This document shows, piece by piece, positions 8,500 to 17,021 of a DNA stretch of 18,343 nt. Position 1 is the first letter of the stretch. Every line of letters begins with the position of its first letter. Position numbers and translations under genes: made by a program. The stretch lies in assembly GCA_003225595.1 (NCBI GenBank), contig QIAR01000106.1, positions 7,288 to 25,630 on the forward strand, in the 5' to 3' direction. The stretch is from Acidobacteriota bacterium (GTDB lineage: Bacteria > Acidobacteriota > Terriglobia > Terriglobales > Acidobacteriaceae). The notes beneath the pieces were generated by a model that searched no databases, had not been told where the DNA came from, and worked only from the letters and a program-made list of their open reading frames with translations.

Positions 8500-9891
8500 T
8501 TACTTTGAATCTCCTTGGCCATCCTGGCGTCTAGGCGTTCCAACCCAAAACCTGCGCTTGCCCGAATGGCCCGGTGAGCCATTTCGGGAGAACCCTGGTA
8601 TCCGAGCCTTGACCGTCGAGAAAACTTCCTGTGCGAATACCTTCCGTGGATCGTTCGGATCTGTTTCATCCCAATACGTGTTTCCTAACACCCACGTCGC
8701 GGCGGCTGTGAACACGAGAGCCGTTCCGAGAAAAATGATTAAGAGGCGCGGTGGAAATGACTTCTTGTCCGGAATATCGGCGCGGTCGAGCACCTTCACG
8801 GTTGGAACTTCCTTCACTTCTTGGACCTTCGCCAGCTCGTACTCCTTCGTGAGCGTCTCGAAAACCGCTTCCTGAACCTTTGTCCGCCGATACAAGTCTG
8901 CGAAAGTCACGCCGAGCAGCGGCAGTTTCCGGATAGAAGGGTAGAAGGAATCGCCCCCGGGCTGGCCGGAGAGACTGGATGTACTTTCACCTTTTCCGCC
9001 TAGCTTTTCGAGTTGGTGCTGTAGCTCATCGATGCGGGCTCTCACGGAACGCACACGCACATTATTGTCGGTGTAAATCTGCTTGAGTCCCTCTAGTTCC
9101 GCTTGAGCGGCAATGAGCTGCCCCTGGAGGATCGCTGCCGCCTCGACCATTGCCTTGCCTTGTTCCTTGATGTCGATCGCTGTATTCTTGCTGGCAAATT
9201 CGCTGAATTCTTTCTCCGCTGCTTCCAAATCCTGGCTGACGGCCTGCAAGCGCCCTTCGAGGAAAATGCGTTCGCGGCGAGCCGAAGAAGTGCTCAGTTC
9301 GGCCACAAGACCGTTCAATTCTTCCACGTAAGCCTGAGCCATTGCGGCCGCCCGTTGCGCGCTTCTGTCCGTTACGATAATCGTGATGATCTGGCTTTTG
9401 CGATTCACGGAGATGTCGGTGTTTTTCGCCACTTCCTTCCGCGCGTCTTCCATCCGCCGCTGCCCGTAGATTTTTTTCAAGTCGAACTGCTGGATAAGTT
9501 TGTCTTGAACTGTGCGGCTGGACAGAATGCCGACGAAGACATCGCTCGTGCTCTTAAGGCCAAGAAATTCACTCGCAATTCCTCCAAGTCCGCCGCCGCT
9601 ACCTGACATCGCGGCGACCGCCATTGCGAGGCTGGAAGAAGTGGACTGACTATCCGGAGGCATGAGGCGCGACGTGGATTCGTATCGTGCAGGAATGAGA
9701 AAAGCGACAAGCGTGCTCGCGAGCAACGCGTACAGCGCCACGCGGAACAGCAACCCACGTCGTCTCCAGAGCAGTCGCATCCTCGCGACGGTTCTCTCTC
9801 GAGAAGTCTCATCGATTTCGTCGGTCAGAGATACTTCAAATTCAGGGCGAAGAACAACCTCGTGCTCGGGCTTTGCTGTAGTTTCAGCCAT
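8500..9891 (-). CDS. Wzz/GNVR-type polysaccharide chain-length determinant (copolymerase without kinase)
   Basis: A 463-residue inner-membrane polysaccharide copolymerase that should set chain length with the Wzy polymerase. Seen: a cytoplasmic N-terminus, TM1 at about 47-66, a Wzz-type start YESTSRLMPPD (70-80), a long periplasmic part with predicted coiled coil (about 205-300), the family's proline-rich exit VKVLDRADIPDKKSFPPR (365-382), TM2 at about 382-403, and a 60-residue basic cytoplasmic tail. No Walker A/B kinase domain or Tyr-rich tail follows, so it is not a Wzc-type fused kinase. I chose ATG 9891 (AAGTGAGGG upstream) over the in-frame GTG at 9906, which lies inside that ribosome site. 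It follows the PAP2-Wzi gene by 150 bases. The start is enclosed by a GTGA/TCAC element like that of the two regulatory leaders, in a shorter form. Confidence 0.9.
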   Translation of the reverse strand: MAETTAKPEHEVVLRPEFEVSLTDEIDETSRERTVARMRLLWRRRGLLFRVALYALLASTLVAFLIPARYESTSRLMPPDSQSTSSSLAMAVAAMSGSGGGLGGIASEFLGLKSTSDVFVGILSSRTVQDKLIQQFDLKKIYGQRRMEDARKEVAKNTDISVNRKSQIITIIVTDRSAQRAAAMAQAYVEELNGLVAELSTSSARRERIFLEGRLQAVSQDLEAAEKEFSEFASKNTAIDIKEQGKAMVEAAAILQGQLIAAQAELEGLKQIYTDNNVRVRSVRARIDELQHQLEKLGGKGESTSSLSGQPGGDSFYPSIRKLPLLGVTFADLYRRTKVQEAVFETLTKEYELAKVQEVKEVPTVKVLDRADIPDKKSFPPRLLIIFLGTALVFTAAATWVLGNTYWDETDPNDPRKVFAQEVFSTVKARIPGFSRNGSPGHSGKRRFWVGTPRRQDGQGDSK

Positions 9892-10018
9892 GGGTGATGC
9901 CCTCACTTAACACTCTCGTCTCAATGAGCACTACCCTAAATGCGTTGGAAGAACCATCCAAGTGTGGCTTTAGTCTTTGAGTCTCTCTTCGAAACTGCTG
10001 GCGAGGGTCCAAAGTCGG

Positions 10019-10032
10019 AGCCAACGATGGCT
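10019..10032 (-). other. Small hairpin after the PAP2-Wzi gene
   Basis: On the minus strand AGCCA, a 4-base loop TCGT, then TGGCT can pair perfectly, nine bases after the PAP2-Wzi stop codon. No T-run follows, so it is not a convincing intrinsic terminator. It could protect the upstream mRNA end or do nothing. Confidence 0.25.
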
Positions 10033-10041
10033 AGGCCAGAC

Positions 10042-12606
10042 TCACGGCGCGATTTTCTCCGTTGCCTGTCTTTCGAATAGTCGCCTGCCGGTGGCGTTGG
10101 ACGTCGGCCAGAACGTCAGCTGGAACGAGGCTGTCACGTTAGATTTGGCTTGCGCGGCCAACAGCGGGAATCCCCACTGCTCATACTGAACGAAGGCGGA
10201 GATGCCAAAGCCAGGACGGAACGTCCAATCATTGCGGATGGCGAAGTCGTTCACGTGACCACCTTGCAAAAAAGAATGGTCCACGTTCACGTGGCGATAG
10301 GACAATTCCACAATGTTTCTCGCTGAGAAGTGATAAGTTGCCCAGGACTGAACTCCAATCCCCGCGCGTCCGATCCAGTTTCCGAGAAGGAGCCCATCAT
10401 TGGTGAACCCGCTCCTGTAGCGGCGATCCGAGTAAACGAAGCCGGGAGGAAACGGGTTTGGAGCAGGATGTACGCCCTGCTGAGTCTTGATTCCTTCGAT
10501 GCGCAATTCCAAGTTCGGGATTTTTGGTATCTGCGGAAAGTACAGTCCTGGATTCATCGATGGTCGGCCGGAAAGGATGGGTGATACCTCGTCGACTACC
10601 AGTGAGTCATAGTAGGCGGTCATCCATTTCCGAAGGTGCGGGATCCGGTAACTGAGATCAAACGCTGAAAAGCGTTTGCCAGGATTCACGGCAGTGTTTG
10701 GACTATGGGCATAGTAAGTTCGCAAAAAATTGCCCCATGTAAAGGGGAGTGACTCGCCGCCAAACATCGCTACGATGCCCATGCCCATTTCCATGTTGTT
10801 AGTAGGCCTGAACGAAATTCTGTTGCCATGCACGAAGGGCTGAGGATCGATATTGGGCCCGACGAAATTAGTGCCATTGAATATCCATGTGTGTCCGGTT
10901 AACTGCCCAATGAAGAATTCGGTCTTGACCGGTCCTAACAACCGCGAAAGCCCAGGGATTCTGTAAGGCGATATGGTGTCGAACCGCAGCATTGTGAAGG
11001 GTGTAGCATTGTTGCTTAGCAAGAGCGAGCCCGACCGAGACGGTCCCAGCCACGCGGTTTGTTTTCCGAATGTCAACTGAAGATTACCGAAATCGACCGC
11101 AACCTGACTCTCCAGCAGATCGATGCGATTCACTGCTGCCGTGGCATTGGGGAAGAAAGGCCTGCCATCAGCCTGTGCGATCGCGTCCAGTGCAGCCGCT
11201 GGGTATAGGGGAATCGACGGCGCCTGCTGATATTCGCCCCGTGCATAGAACGCGAATGGTCCAGCCTCGGCGCGCGCTGAGATGCCCGAAATGATGTTCG
11301 TTCCCTCCGCGTATGGCCGTCCGTAATCGTCGACAATCGTCTGGCTAAAATGAAAGCTGTCACGCAACGGCGGACCGGAGATATCGGTCACTCGCGTGTA
11401 CACCGAGTCCAGAGCCACATCCAGACTTCGCGCTCCATTCAGCCGTACCGATTCGTTCGCGAACTCCAAAGATAACTCGCGATACAGCTTTGTAACCTGG
11501 TCGCTCGGTATGTCGGCATCAGGAATCTGCTCACCTGCTTCTTCCACCAGGCGGGCACACTCAAACCTCGTCCAGGGACGCTGGTTCATGTAGGCGGAAC
11601 TAACGTAGCCAAGCGCAGTTAGCCGATCGAACGCCTGGTAAATCCAGCTGTCCAGAGGAACGTAGGGAGACGCCACATTCCGCGGCTGCGGCCTGCCGTC
11701 ATCCGGACCCCAGCTGAACGTGCCCCACGCGGCGCCACCGAGTTCTGGATCATGGTGTGCCCGATAAACCTGGCGTCCGAAGTACCAGCCCAGCGCACTT
11801 CCCACCACAGCGTCGGATGCGAAGTGTTGTTTGCTGGTGACACGGGTCAGCGTCACTGCCGAAGCCAACCCATAGGCAGCCAACTTGCTCAATGGTCCGG
11901 GGTATTCATGGGCGACCACACTGGCGATGGACCAGGCGAGCGCCGAGTGCTCGGACGCGAAGGAGTTTCCACCTTGGAAGAAAGTCCCGTTTCCGTTTCC
12001 CACCAGCGGCCTCGGCCTTTGCGTAATACCTTTGAAAAGGTAATCGACAGCAGAGCTGTTTATGGCTGCTTCCCCGGCAAGAAGGCCGGTCTCCCTCATG
12101 TGGTCGTTGTTCGTGAGGTGACCCCAGAGGAACGCTGCGCCTCCCGCGCCGATGAGGGAATAGGTCGAGTAATCTGAGATATTCTGGCTGCGTTTCAACT
12201 GATTCGGTTTGTCCGGCACTTGTCGTGAGATCCAGCTGTCGCTACCGATCAGCAGTCCCGTGAAAGCCGCAAAGGGAACGAAAGTCTTGGCGCCACCGTT
12301 CCCGAGCTCTTTTGGGCTTGTCCAGAACTGCTTCTGGTCGGCAGCCAGGTGTTTCAGGAACGGCCAGCCCAGCTTGTTCTCTGGATCTGTGCCCGGAGGC
12401 AGGAAACCCCTTTCGTATGTTTGCTGCTGCGGCTGGGGCAAAAGTTTCCAGACATCCGCATCTGATTTTTTGGTCGTTGTGATGACTTCGGTTGAATCGG
12501 ATGCCTGCGTGCCCGGCCGGTCCGGTATCGTCTGACTACCTGCCGTTACCGCCCAGGCAGAAATGAGCACGACCGACCCCCACCTCTTAAAACCGTACAT
12601 CGGCAT
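10042..12606 (-). CDS. PAP2 phosphatase fused to Wzi-like outer-membrane capsule-assembly protein
   Basis: An 854-residue two-domain envelope protein. Seen: a Sec-type N-terminal hydrophobic segment (about 8-23), then a PAP2 acid-phosphatase domain with all three motifs: K192-x6-R199-P200, a variant second motif S218-E219-H220 (for PSGH), and R255-x5-H261-x3-D265. From SPYVPLDSWIYQAFDRL (313-329) to the end it resembles Wzi-type capsule-assembly barrels: alternating aromatic/polar strands, NPGKRFSAFDLSYRIP (641-656), and a C-terminal strand ending before a short polar tail. PAP2 enzymes release phosphate from lipid diphosphates; recycling of undecaprenyl diphosphate is a likely role, while the Wzi-like part should hold polymer at the outer membrane. 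That link is inference. The start at 12606, 13 bases after the SLBB gene stop, gives the signal peptide; ATG 12600 is equally possible; the frame is open to 12708 but the extra residues look non-coding. Confidence 0.85.
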   Translation of the reverse strand: MPMYGFKRWGSVVLISAWAVTAGSQTIPDRPGTQASDSTEVITTTKKSDADVWKLLPQPQQQTYERGFLPPGTDPENKLGWPFLKHLAADQKQFWTSPKELGNGGAKTFVPFAAFTGLLIGSDSWISRQVPDKPNQLKRSQNISDYSTYSLIGAGGAAFLWGHLTNNDHMRETGLLAGEAAINSSAVDYLFKGITQRPRPLVGNGNGTFFQGGNSFASEHSALAWSIASVVAHEYPGPLSKLAAYGLASAVTLTRVTSKQHFASDAVVGSALGWYFGRQVYRAHHDPELGGAAWGTFSWGPDDGRPQPRNVASPYVPLDSWIYQAFDRLTALGYVSSAYMNQRPWTRFECARLVEEAGEQIPDADIPSDQVTKLYRELSLEFANESVRLNGARSLDVALDSVYTRVTDISGPPLRDSFHFSQTIVDDYGRPYAEGTNIISGISARAEAGPFAFYARGEYQQAPSIPLYPAAALDAIAQADGRPFFPNATAAVNRIDLLESQVAVDFGNLQLTFGKQTAWLGPSRSGSLLLSNNATPFTMLRFDTISPYRIPGLSRLLGPVKTEFFIGQLTGHTWIFNGTNFVGPNIDPQPFVHGNRISFRPTNNMEMGMGIVAMFGGESLPFTWGNFLRTYYAHSPNTAVNPGKRFSAFDLSYRIPHLRKWMTAYYDSLVVDEVSPILSGRPSMNPGLYFPQIPKIPNLELRIEGIKTQQGVHPAPNPFPPGFVYSDRRYRSGFTNDGLLLGNWIGRAGIGVQSWATYHFSARNIVELSYRHVNVDHSFLQGGHVNDFAIRNDWTFRPGFGISAFVQYEQWGFPLLAAQAKSNVTASFQLTFWPTSNATGRRLFERQATEKIAP

Positions 12607-12619
12607 ACCGGAAGTCACA

Positions 12620-15600
12620 TCAGAAGCTCTTGGCCACCTGCACCGCAATGCCGACCGCAGAGACGAGTTGTGCCACTTGCAGCGTGTTCCTCCACGTGAG
12701 GCCGCCACCGAATGCTTTGTCGGGGACGACTACCATGTCTCCCGGTTGGAGTGCGGCGTCCAGCGCACCGCCGCTAAACAGTCCGCCCTTCCCGCCCACT
12801 ACCGAGCCGTCCGCCCGAATCACGAAAATCGCTCTCTTATTCGCCATCGCTGTCGGACCGCCGGCCTGGTTCAAATACCAGCCAGCACTTTTGCCCGGTT
12901 TGTAAGTGACGGCGGTCGGGTTGTAAACCGAACCATCGACCATCACAAAATTCGGTTTCTTGGGAATGTAAATCACATCGCCGGCCCGAACTTGAACATC
13001 TGCGGGCGTCTTCGCCCAGCGCTTCGGATTGTTCGAGAGATGAATCACCATCCGGCCCGCAGGCGCAGTGTTTTGCAGCTTCTCCAGGGTGTTTTTCCAC
13101 TGGAGAAAGGCCGAATCCTTGGTGACTGGATCTGCGTCGGACACTGTTTTGAGGGCGGCGCCTTGCTCTTGTATCTGGCGGACCAGTTGAGAGCGATTCT
13201 TTTCCTCTAAATCTCTCACCTGGGCTCGCTGCAAGATCGCGCCATATGGATAAGCATCCGCGCGAAGCCCTCCCGCCCGCGTCAGAATCGAACTCAGCCG
13301 TTCGCCCTCTTGAATTCCGTAGGTGCCAGGATGAACCACTTCCCCAGCCACCGCGATTGTGGCCCCAACGTCGTTCCATCCAGCCAGTTGCCTGATCGTG
13401 AGGACGTCTCCGTCGTGCAGCCGAACATCCGTATCCGGTTCTCCTGCGAGAGCCTTGGCGATCTGGATTGTTTCATGATCCCCTACGATCTTCTCACCGT
13501 GTTCGACCATGTAGCGTGTGAGGTCCGCCTGCTCCGCATACGCGCTACGCTTGAGACCTCCGGCGAGTCGGACCAGGTCAGCCGCGCTCATGCCATCGCC
13601 CAAGGGATATTTGCCGGGACGGCCCACATCGCCCTCAATGGTCACGGCGGGTGGATCGGTTTTACCCAGATTCTTATGGATGAAAACACGATCTTTGGGT
13701 TCAAGCAGAATATTCTCAGCCGCATCCCCTGCCAGCGCCTTATTCAAATTAGCGCTGATAACCTTCAGCTTGCCATCTTCCGTTCTCCGGAAAATCTGAA
13801 CATCATCAAGCCGAGCTTCGGGTGTCGTGCTCCCTGCCAGGTAGATTGCATCGCGGAGGTAAGTCGCCCCATTGGTAACATGATCGCCCGGATCCCTCAC
13901 CTCTCCAGACACTGTAATTACGGGAGGATCTTCGAAATCGTACCGTCCGAACACGCGAACTGTATCCAGAGGTTTCAGGACAAGGTCCTGATCCTTTCCC
14001 GCCAGCGCATCGTCCAGGTTGAACGCCAGGACTTCAGGAGTGTAGTCCGGTGCCTTAAGCCGGATGACCTCGGCGTGCGTCTTGTAGGGTTCGGGTAAAA
14101 GGTCTTTGTATGTCTTGATGAGATCGGTTACCTTCATGCCGTCGCGATAGGCATATTTCCCTGGACGATAGACGTGGCCGTCAAGAAAAACCGTCTTGTC
14201 TGCGAAGGCCACGATGGGAGAAATCTGGACCTTATCGCCATCCTGGATCGTGAAGTTTTCCAACGCTTTGGTGACCGACTCCTGGTTGTTGCTCTCCGGT
14301 ACGTCGAGCGCCAGCATGGTGCGGCTCTCGTGTGACTGCACACGTTCCACGTCAATGTGGCGCAGTGTGCCCGACGGTAGGACTCCTCCAGCCAATTCCA
14401 ATACTTCAGCAAGATTCTTCTCACCATTGAGTTCATAGATGGCCGGGCGTCGCACCATGCCGTCGATCGTCACCTCCGCTGCCAAAGGTGGTACGAGAAT
14501 TGTGTCCCCAGCCTCAAGTCTTTGCATCCCCGAGCGAACCCCATGCAACAGAAGGTCGTAAACGTCAATGTCTTCGACTAGTTGCTTACCACGGAAGTGC
14601 TTCAGGATGCGAAGAGAACCACGAGACGTCGGCCCCCTGGCTGCATAAAGGGCATTTAATGGGGTGGAAAGCGAGCTAACATCGTAGGCGCCTGGACTCT
14701 CCACATCGCCAGCTACGTAAATTCGCACCGTACGTAAGCGAGAGAGAGAGACATCAGCCTGCACATCGCGGAACTGACTGCGAAGCGCGGTCTGTACCAG
14801 TCGTTGCACGTCGCCCAAGCTGCGCCCCGCCACCTGGACACCGCCGATCTCCGGCAGAGCGAGTTTGCCTTCGCGATCGACAACCCTGCAAACACCACCC
14901 CACAGGTCGATGCTCAACCCATCCCCCGGCCCCACGACATAGTCGGGGCCTGCCGGGACGTCCATCGGCAACTCATCGAGATTGCCCGTGCCCTTCCGAA
15001 AGACGTCTATGCCGAATCGCTCCAGAACCGGAGGGCGACGTGAGTACTGTGCGTAAAGGTCGTACAGTGACGGAACGTCAGCATAAGGATTCGGTCGACG
15101 ATTGAGTACCGGTTGATCCCCGCGAGGACCCGGAAAGGGCGAAGGAGGCCGACGGGGTCGACTCTCGAGGCGGGCCTGTTGTGGAAATTCCGGCCCTCCG
15201 CTCTGCAATTCATCCAGAGAAGGACCGGAACCGAAGGGTATCGCTCCGCCCGAAGGCGCGACGCCCCCCATCCGACTAGCCAGACTTGCCCTGTCTAACT
15301 GTGAAGCGGGGCTCACAGGGGACCGATCAGTCGTGCGAGCGCTTAACACCGACGACAACTGATCTGGGGTTAGGCGCTGCATACCCATCACGTCCAGAGG
15401 TAACCCAGTGTCGTAGTCACCAACCTGCGCCTGTGCTTGGGCCCGCTGGAGTTCACGGCGGTTATCATTGGAAGGTTGCGGTGCCGGCTGCTGGGGAGAC
15501 GCCGGTGCAGGAACGGTGGAAGGGAACGGAGCGGGATTTTGCCGCAAATCCCGCTCCAAATCGCGACCATGCCAATATACGTCTTCCTGGCTTTTGCTGG

Positions 15601-16075
15601 CTTTGAGATCTGCCTGTGCTGGCGCCGCATTCGTCGCTAACCCCTGCGCGTTCATCCTCTGCGGCTCACGTTCCAACTCTTCTCGGGTTGGTTTGGCCCG
15701 CACGTACTCGCGATCTTCAATTTCTCGAGTCACGAGTACTCGGATGTTTTCATCACGGGCAATCAGGCGAAAGTGCGCTTCGTCGGTCAGGTGCTGGGGA
15801 TCAAGTAAGCGACCCTGCTCGTACGCTTTCCGTACAAGCATTTTCTTCACCTGTAACAGCAAGCCCGGTTCTTGTTGAAGGAGCTGGACTATCTTTTCCG
15901 CTGAAAGAGAGACCATCTGCTCTGCTTCCTGTTCTGCGCGCGACTCTGCCTCGGGGGTGGAATGAGTGCGGTCGGGGTACGCCCTGTACTGTGCCCTGGA
16001 AGCACTGGGGAATAGGGCAGTCATCAACAAGAGGACAGGTCCGAATTTTAGGATGCAAGCAAAAGATCTCTTCAT
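12620..16075 (-). CDS. Wza-like polysaccharide export protein with multiple SLBB domains
   Basis: A 1151-residue periplasmic/outer-membrane export protein. Seen: signal peptide 1-28 (cleavage near ASRA-Q, no lipobox Cys), a charged helical part (40-140), a Pro/Ala/Gln-rich low-complexity linker (about 140-330), the polysaccharide-export core starting GPDYVVGPGDGLSIDLWG (376-393), then seven SLBB-like units beginning near 450, 533, 627, 718, 809, 905 and 1042, each with the V-x-G-x-V-x-x-P-G-x-Y type turn (the last is degenerate, VDGSVYNPTAVTY). E. coli Wza has about 380 residues and two SLBB units, so this is a strongly enlarged version. The C-terminal 20 residues form an amphipathic helix-like segment as in Wza-type pores. 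ATG 16075 is preceded by GAGGAATTT, a strong ribosome site; the frame is open to a TTG at 16195. It follows the NusG-like gene by 123 bases. Confidence 0.93.
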   Translation of the reverse strand: MKRSFACILKFGPVLLLMTALFPSASRAQYRAYPDRTHSTPEAESRAEQEAEQMVSLSAEKIVQLLQQEPGLLLQVKKMLVRKAYEQGRLLDPQHLTDEAHFRLIARDENIRVLVTREIEDREYVRAKPTREELEREPQRMNAQGLATNAAPAQADLKASKSQEDVYWHGRDLERDLRQNPAPFPSTVPAPASPQQPAPQPSNDNRRELQRAQAQAQVGDYDTGLPLDVMGMQRLTPDQLSSVLSARTTDRSPVSPASQLDRASLASRMGGVAPSGGAIPFGSGPSLDELQSGGPEFPQQARLESRPRRPPSPFPGPRGDQPVLNRRPNPYADVPSLYDLYAQYSRRPPVLERFGIDVFRKGTGNLDELPMDVPAGPDYVVGPGDGLSIDLWGGVCRVVDREGKLALPEIGGVQVAGRSLGDVQRLVQTALRSQFRDVQADVSLSRLRTVRIYVAGDVESPGAYDVSSLSTPLNALYAARGPTSRGSLRILKHFRGKQLVEDIDVYDLLLHGVRSGMQRLEAGDTILVPPLAAEVTIDGMVRRPAIYELNGEKNLAEVLELAGGVLPSGTLRHIDVERVQSHESRTMLALDVPESNNQESVTKALENFTIQDGDKVQISPIVAFADKTVFLDGHVYRPGKYAYRDGMKVTDLIKTYKDLLPEPYKTHAEVIRLKAPDYTPEVLAFNLDDALAGKDQDLVLKPLDTVRVFGRYDFEDPPVITVSGEVRDPGDHVTNGATYLRDAIYLAGSTTPEARLDDVQIFRRTEDGKLKVISANLNKALAGDAAENILLEPKDRVFIHKNLGKTDPPAVTIEGDVGRPGKYPLGDGMSAADLVRLAGGLKRSAYAEQADLTRYMVEHGEKIVGDHETIQIAKALAGEPDTDVRLHDGDVLTIRQLAGWNDVGATIAVAGEVVHPGTYGIQEGERLSSILTRAGGLRADAYPYGAILQRAQVRDLEEKNRSQLVRQIQEQGAALKTVSDADPVTKDSAFLQWKNTLEKLQNTAPAGRMVIHLSNNPKRWAKTPADVQVRAGDVIYIPKKPNFVMVDGSVYNPTAVTYKPGKSAGWYLNQAGGPTAMANKRAIFVIRADGSVVGGKGGLFSGGALDAALQPGDMVVVPDKAFGGGLTWRNTLQVAQLVSAVGIAVQVAKSF

Positions 16076-16198
16076 AAATTCCTCGACAAGTGCGTGGAGG
16101 TGGCCGAGCACGATGAAAATGAACAACCGGAAGATCTTCAGAATCCGCGATGAGCGAAGTTCTAATGACCTCGAACGAACGCCGCAGGAAGACAATTT

Positions 16199-16768
16199 TC
16201 AGTGAATTAGTTCTATCTCAGTTTCATCCACTTCCACTGCGACAGAACGCTGGATCAGGTGAATGGAAAGGACCACACGAAACTTGTCTTTTCGGCGCAC
16301 CAGAATTCCTTCCAGACCGGCAATGGGTCCGCTATGAACCCTTACGCGCCGCCCGATTTTGAGGTAGGGATGGGGTTCCGCAGGCAGGTTCCGGGCCAGC
16401 CCATTACGGAGAGCTTCGATTTCAACATCGGGGAGCGCTGCGGGTTTGCCATTGAAATTGACGAACTGCACTACTCCGGGCAATTGCAGCACTTGTAAAC
16501 GGTCTTTCAGTGCCATGTGAACGAAAACGTAGCCAGGGAAGAGTGGCAGTTCGAGCTGCTTGCGCCGATCCTTCCAGCGGCGGACAGACTTATAGAGTGG
16601 AAGAAAGCAATGAATTTGCCGTCCTTCCATCTGCTGGGCGACGCGTTTTTCATGGCGGGGACTGGTGTATGCAGCATACCAGCGAGAAGAAAGGTACTCG
16701 GACGGGAACACGAGTGCCGTACTGCTGTCACGCTCTTTAACGGCACTAACTTGACCCAGCGAGTGCAT
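16199..16768 (-). CDS. NusG/RfaH/UpxY-type transcription antiterminator
   Basis: A 189-residue specialised NusG paralog. Seen: an N-terminal 28-residue extension, then the NGN domain with RWYAAYTSPRHEKRVAQQM (29-47), LPLFPGYVFV (74-83) and LPGVVQFVNFNGKPAALPD (96-114), and a C-terminal KOW domain (KIGRRVRVHSGPIAGLEGIL, 137-156, to about 187). Such paralogs bind RNA polymerase early in long polysaccharide operons and reduce pausing and Rho-dependent termination; Bacteroides UpxY and E. coli RfaH are the known models. Its position just before the export and glycan genes suggests that it acts on this same operon. ATG 16768 has GAGAGG 11 bases upstream, inside a leader motif shared with the LuxR-type gene. 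The 253 bases upstream carry a possible 43-residue ORF. Confidence 0.92.
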   Translation of the reverse strand: MHSLGQVSAVKERDSSTALVFPSEYLSSRWYAAYTSPRHEKRVAQQMEGRQIHCFLPLYKSVRRWKDRRKQLELPLFPGYVFVHMALKDRLQVLQLPGVVQFVNFNGKPAALPDVEIEALRNGLARNLPAEPHPYLKIGRRVRVHSGPIAGLEGILVRRKDKFRVVLSIHLIQRSVAVEVDETEIELIH

Positions 16769-16773
16769 TCTGG

Positions 16774-16805
16774 AAGTGACCTCTCAAAGCTTCGCCCCCT
16801 CACTT
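16774..16805 (-). promoter_or_regulatory. Leader element of the NusG-like gene (copy 1 of a shared two-part motif)
   Basis: On the minus strand GTGAGGGGGC (16803-16794) and AGAGGTCACT (16784-16775) are separated by 9 bases; both ten-base blocks recur exactly before the LuxR-type regulator. The block pair also forms a perfect 6-base inverted repeat, AAGTGA and TCACTT, which would enclose the AGAGG ribosome site in the loop of an RNA hairpin. It ends 5 bases before the ATG. Function is unknown; a translational or transcriptional operator is possible. Confidence 0.5.
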
Positions 16806-16848
16806 ACAGGGTCTTTGTGAGCTAACCCGTTCAACAATAAGCAGTTCG

Positions 16849-16980
16849 TCAACTTGTCGCGTGTTCCGCTTCAAGCAGTTGAAAGCCACAGCCGAGCAGC
16901 ACGCCTTCAATAAAGCCGTATTCAAAATCTAGCCAACGCAGCACGTCTGCGATCAGCTTGCGCAGAAACCTAGCCGCCAT
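16849..16980 (-). CDS. Possible small protein or leader peptide, 43 residues
   Basis: An ATG-started frame in the 253-base gap before the NusG-like gene. The product begins MAARFLRKLIADVLRWLDFE and ends CGFQLLEAEHATS; it is amphipathic in its first half with a hydrophobic middle (FIEGVLLGCGF). CGGAG stands nine bases before the ATG. Codon use and composition look protein-like, but the length is too short to prove coding. It ends 80 bases before the NusG-like start and begins 41 bases after the pseudo-receiver stop, so it would be cotranscribed with both. I do not recognise a family. It may be a real small protein, a regulatory leader peptide, or chance. Confidence 0.35.
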   Translation of the reverse strand: MAARFLRKLIADVLRWLDFEYGFIEGVLLGCGFQLLEAEHATS

Positions 16981-17021
16981 TGGTCTCAACTCCGTAATGG
17001 TCGTGAACCACATTCGCGCTG

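Noticed and set aside
13310..14098. Long plus-strand open frame inside the SLBB gene
   Set aside because: Antisense shadow of a clearly coding, repeat-containing minus-strand gene; the product has no recognisable domain.
16076..16195. Upstream extension of the SLBB gene to a TTG at 16195
   Set aside because: It would bury a clear signal peptide and ignore the strong GAGGA ribosome site before ATG 16075.
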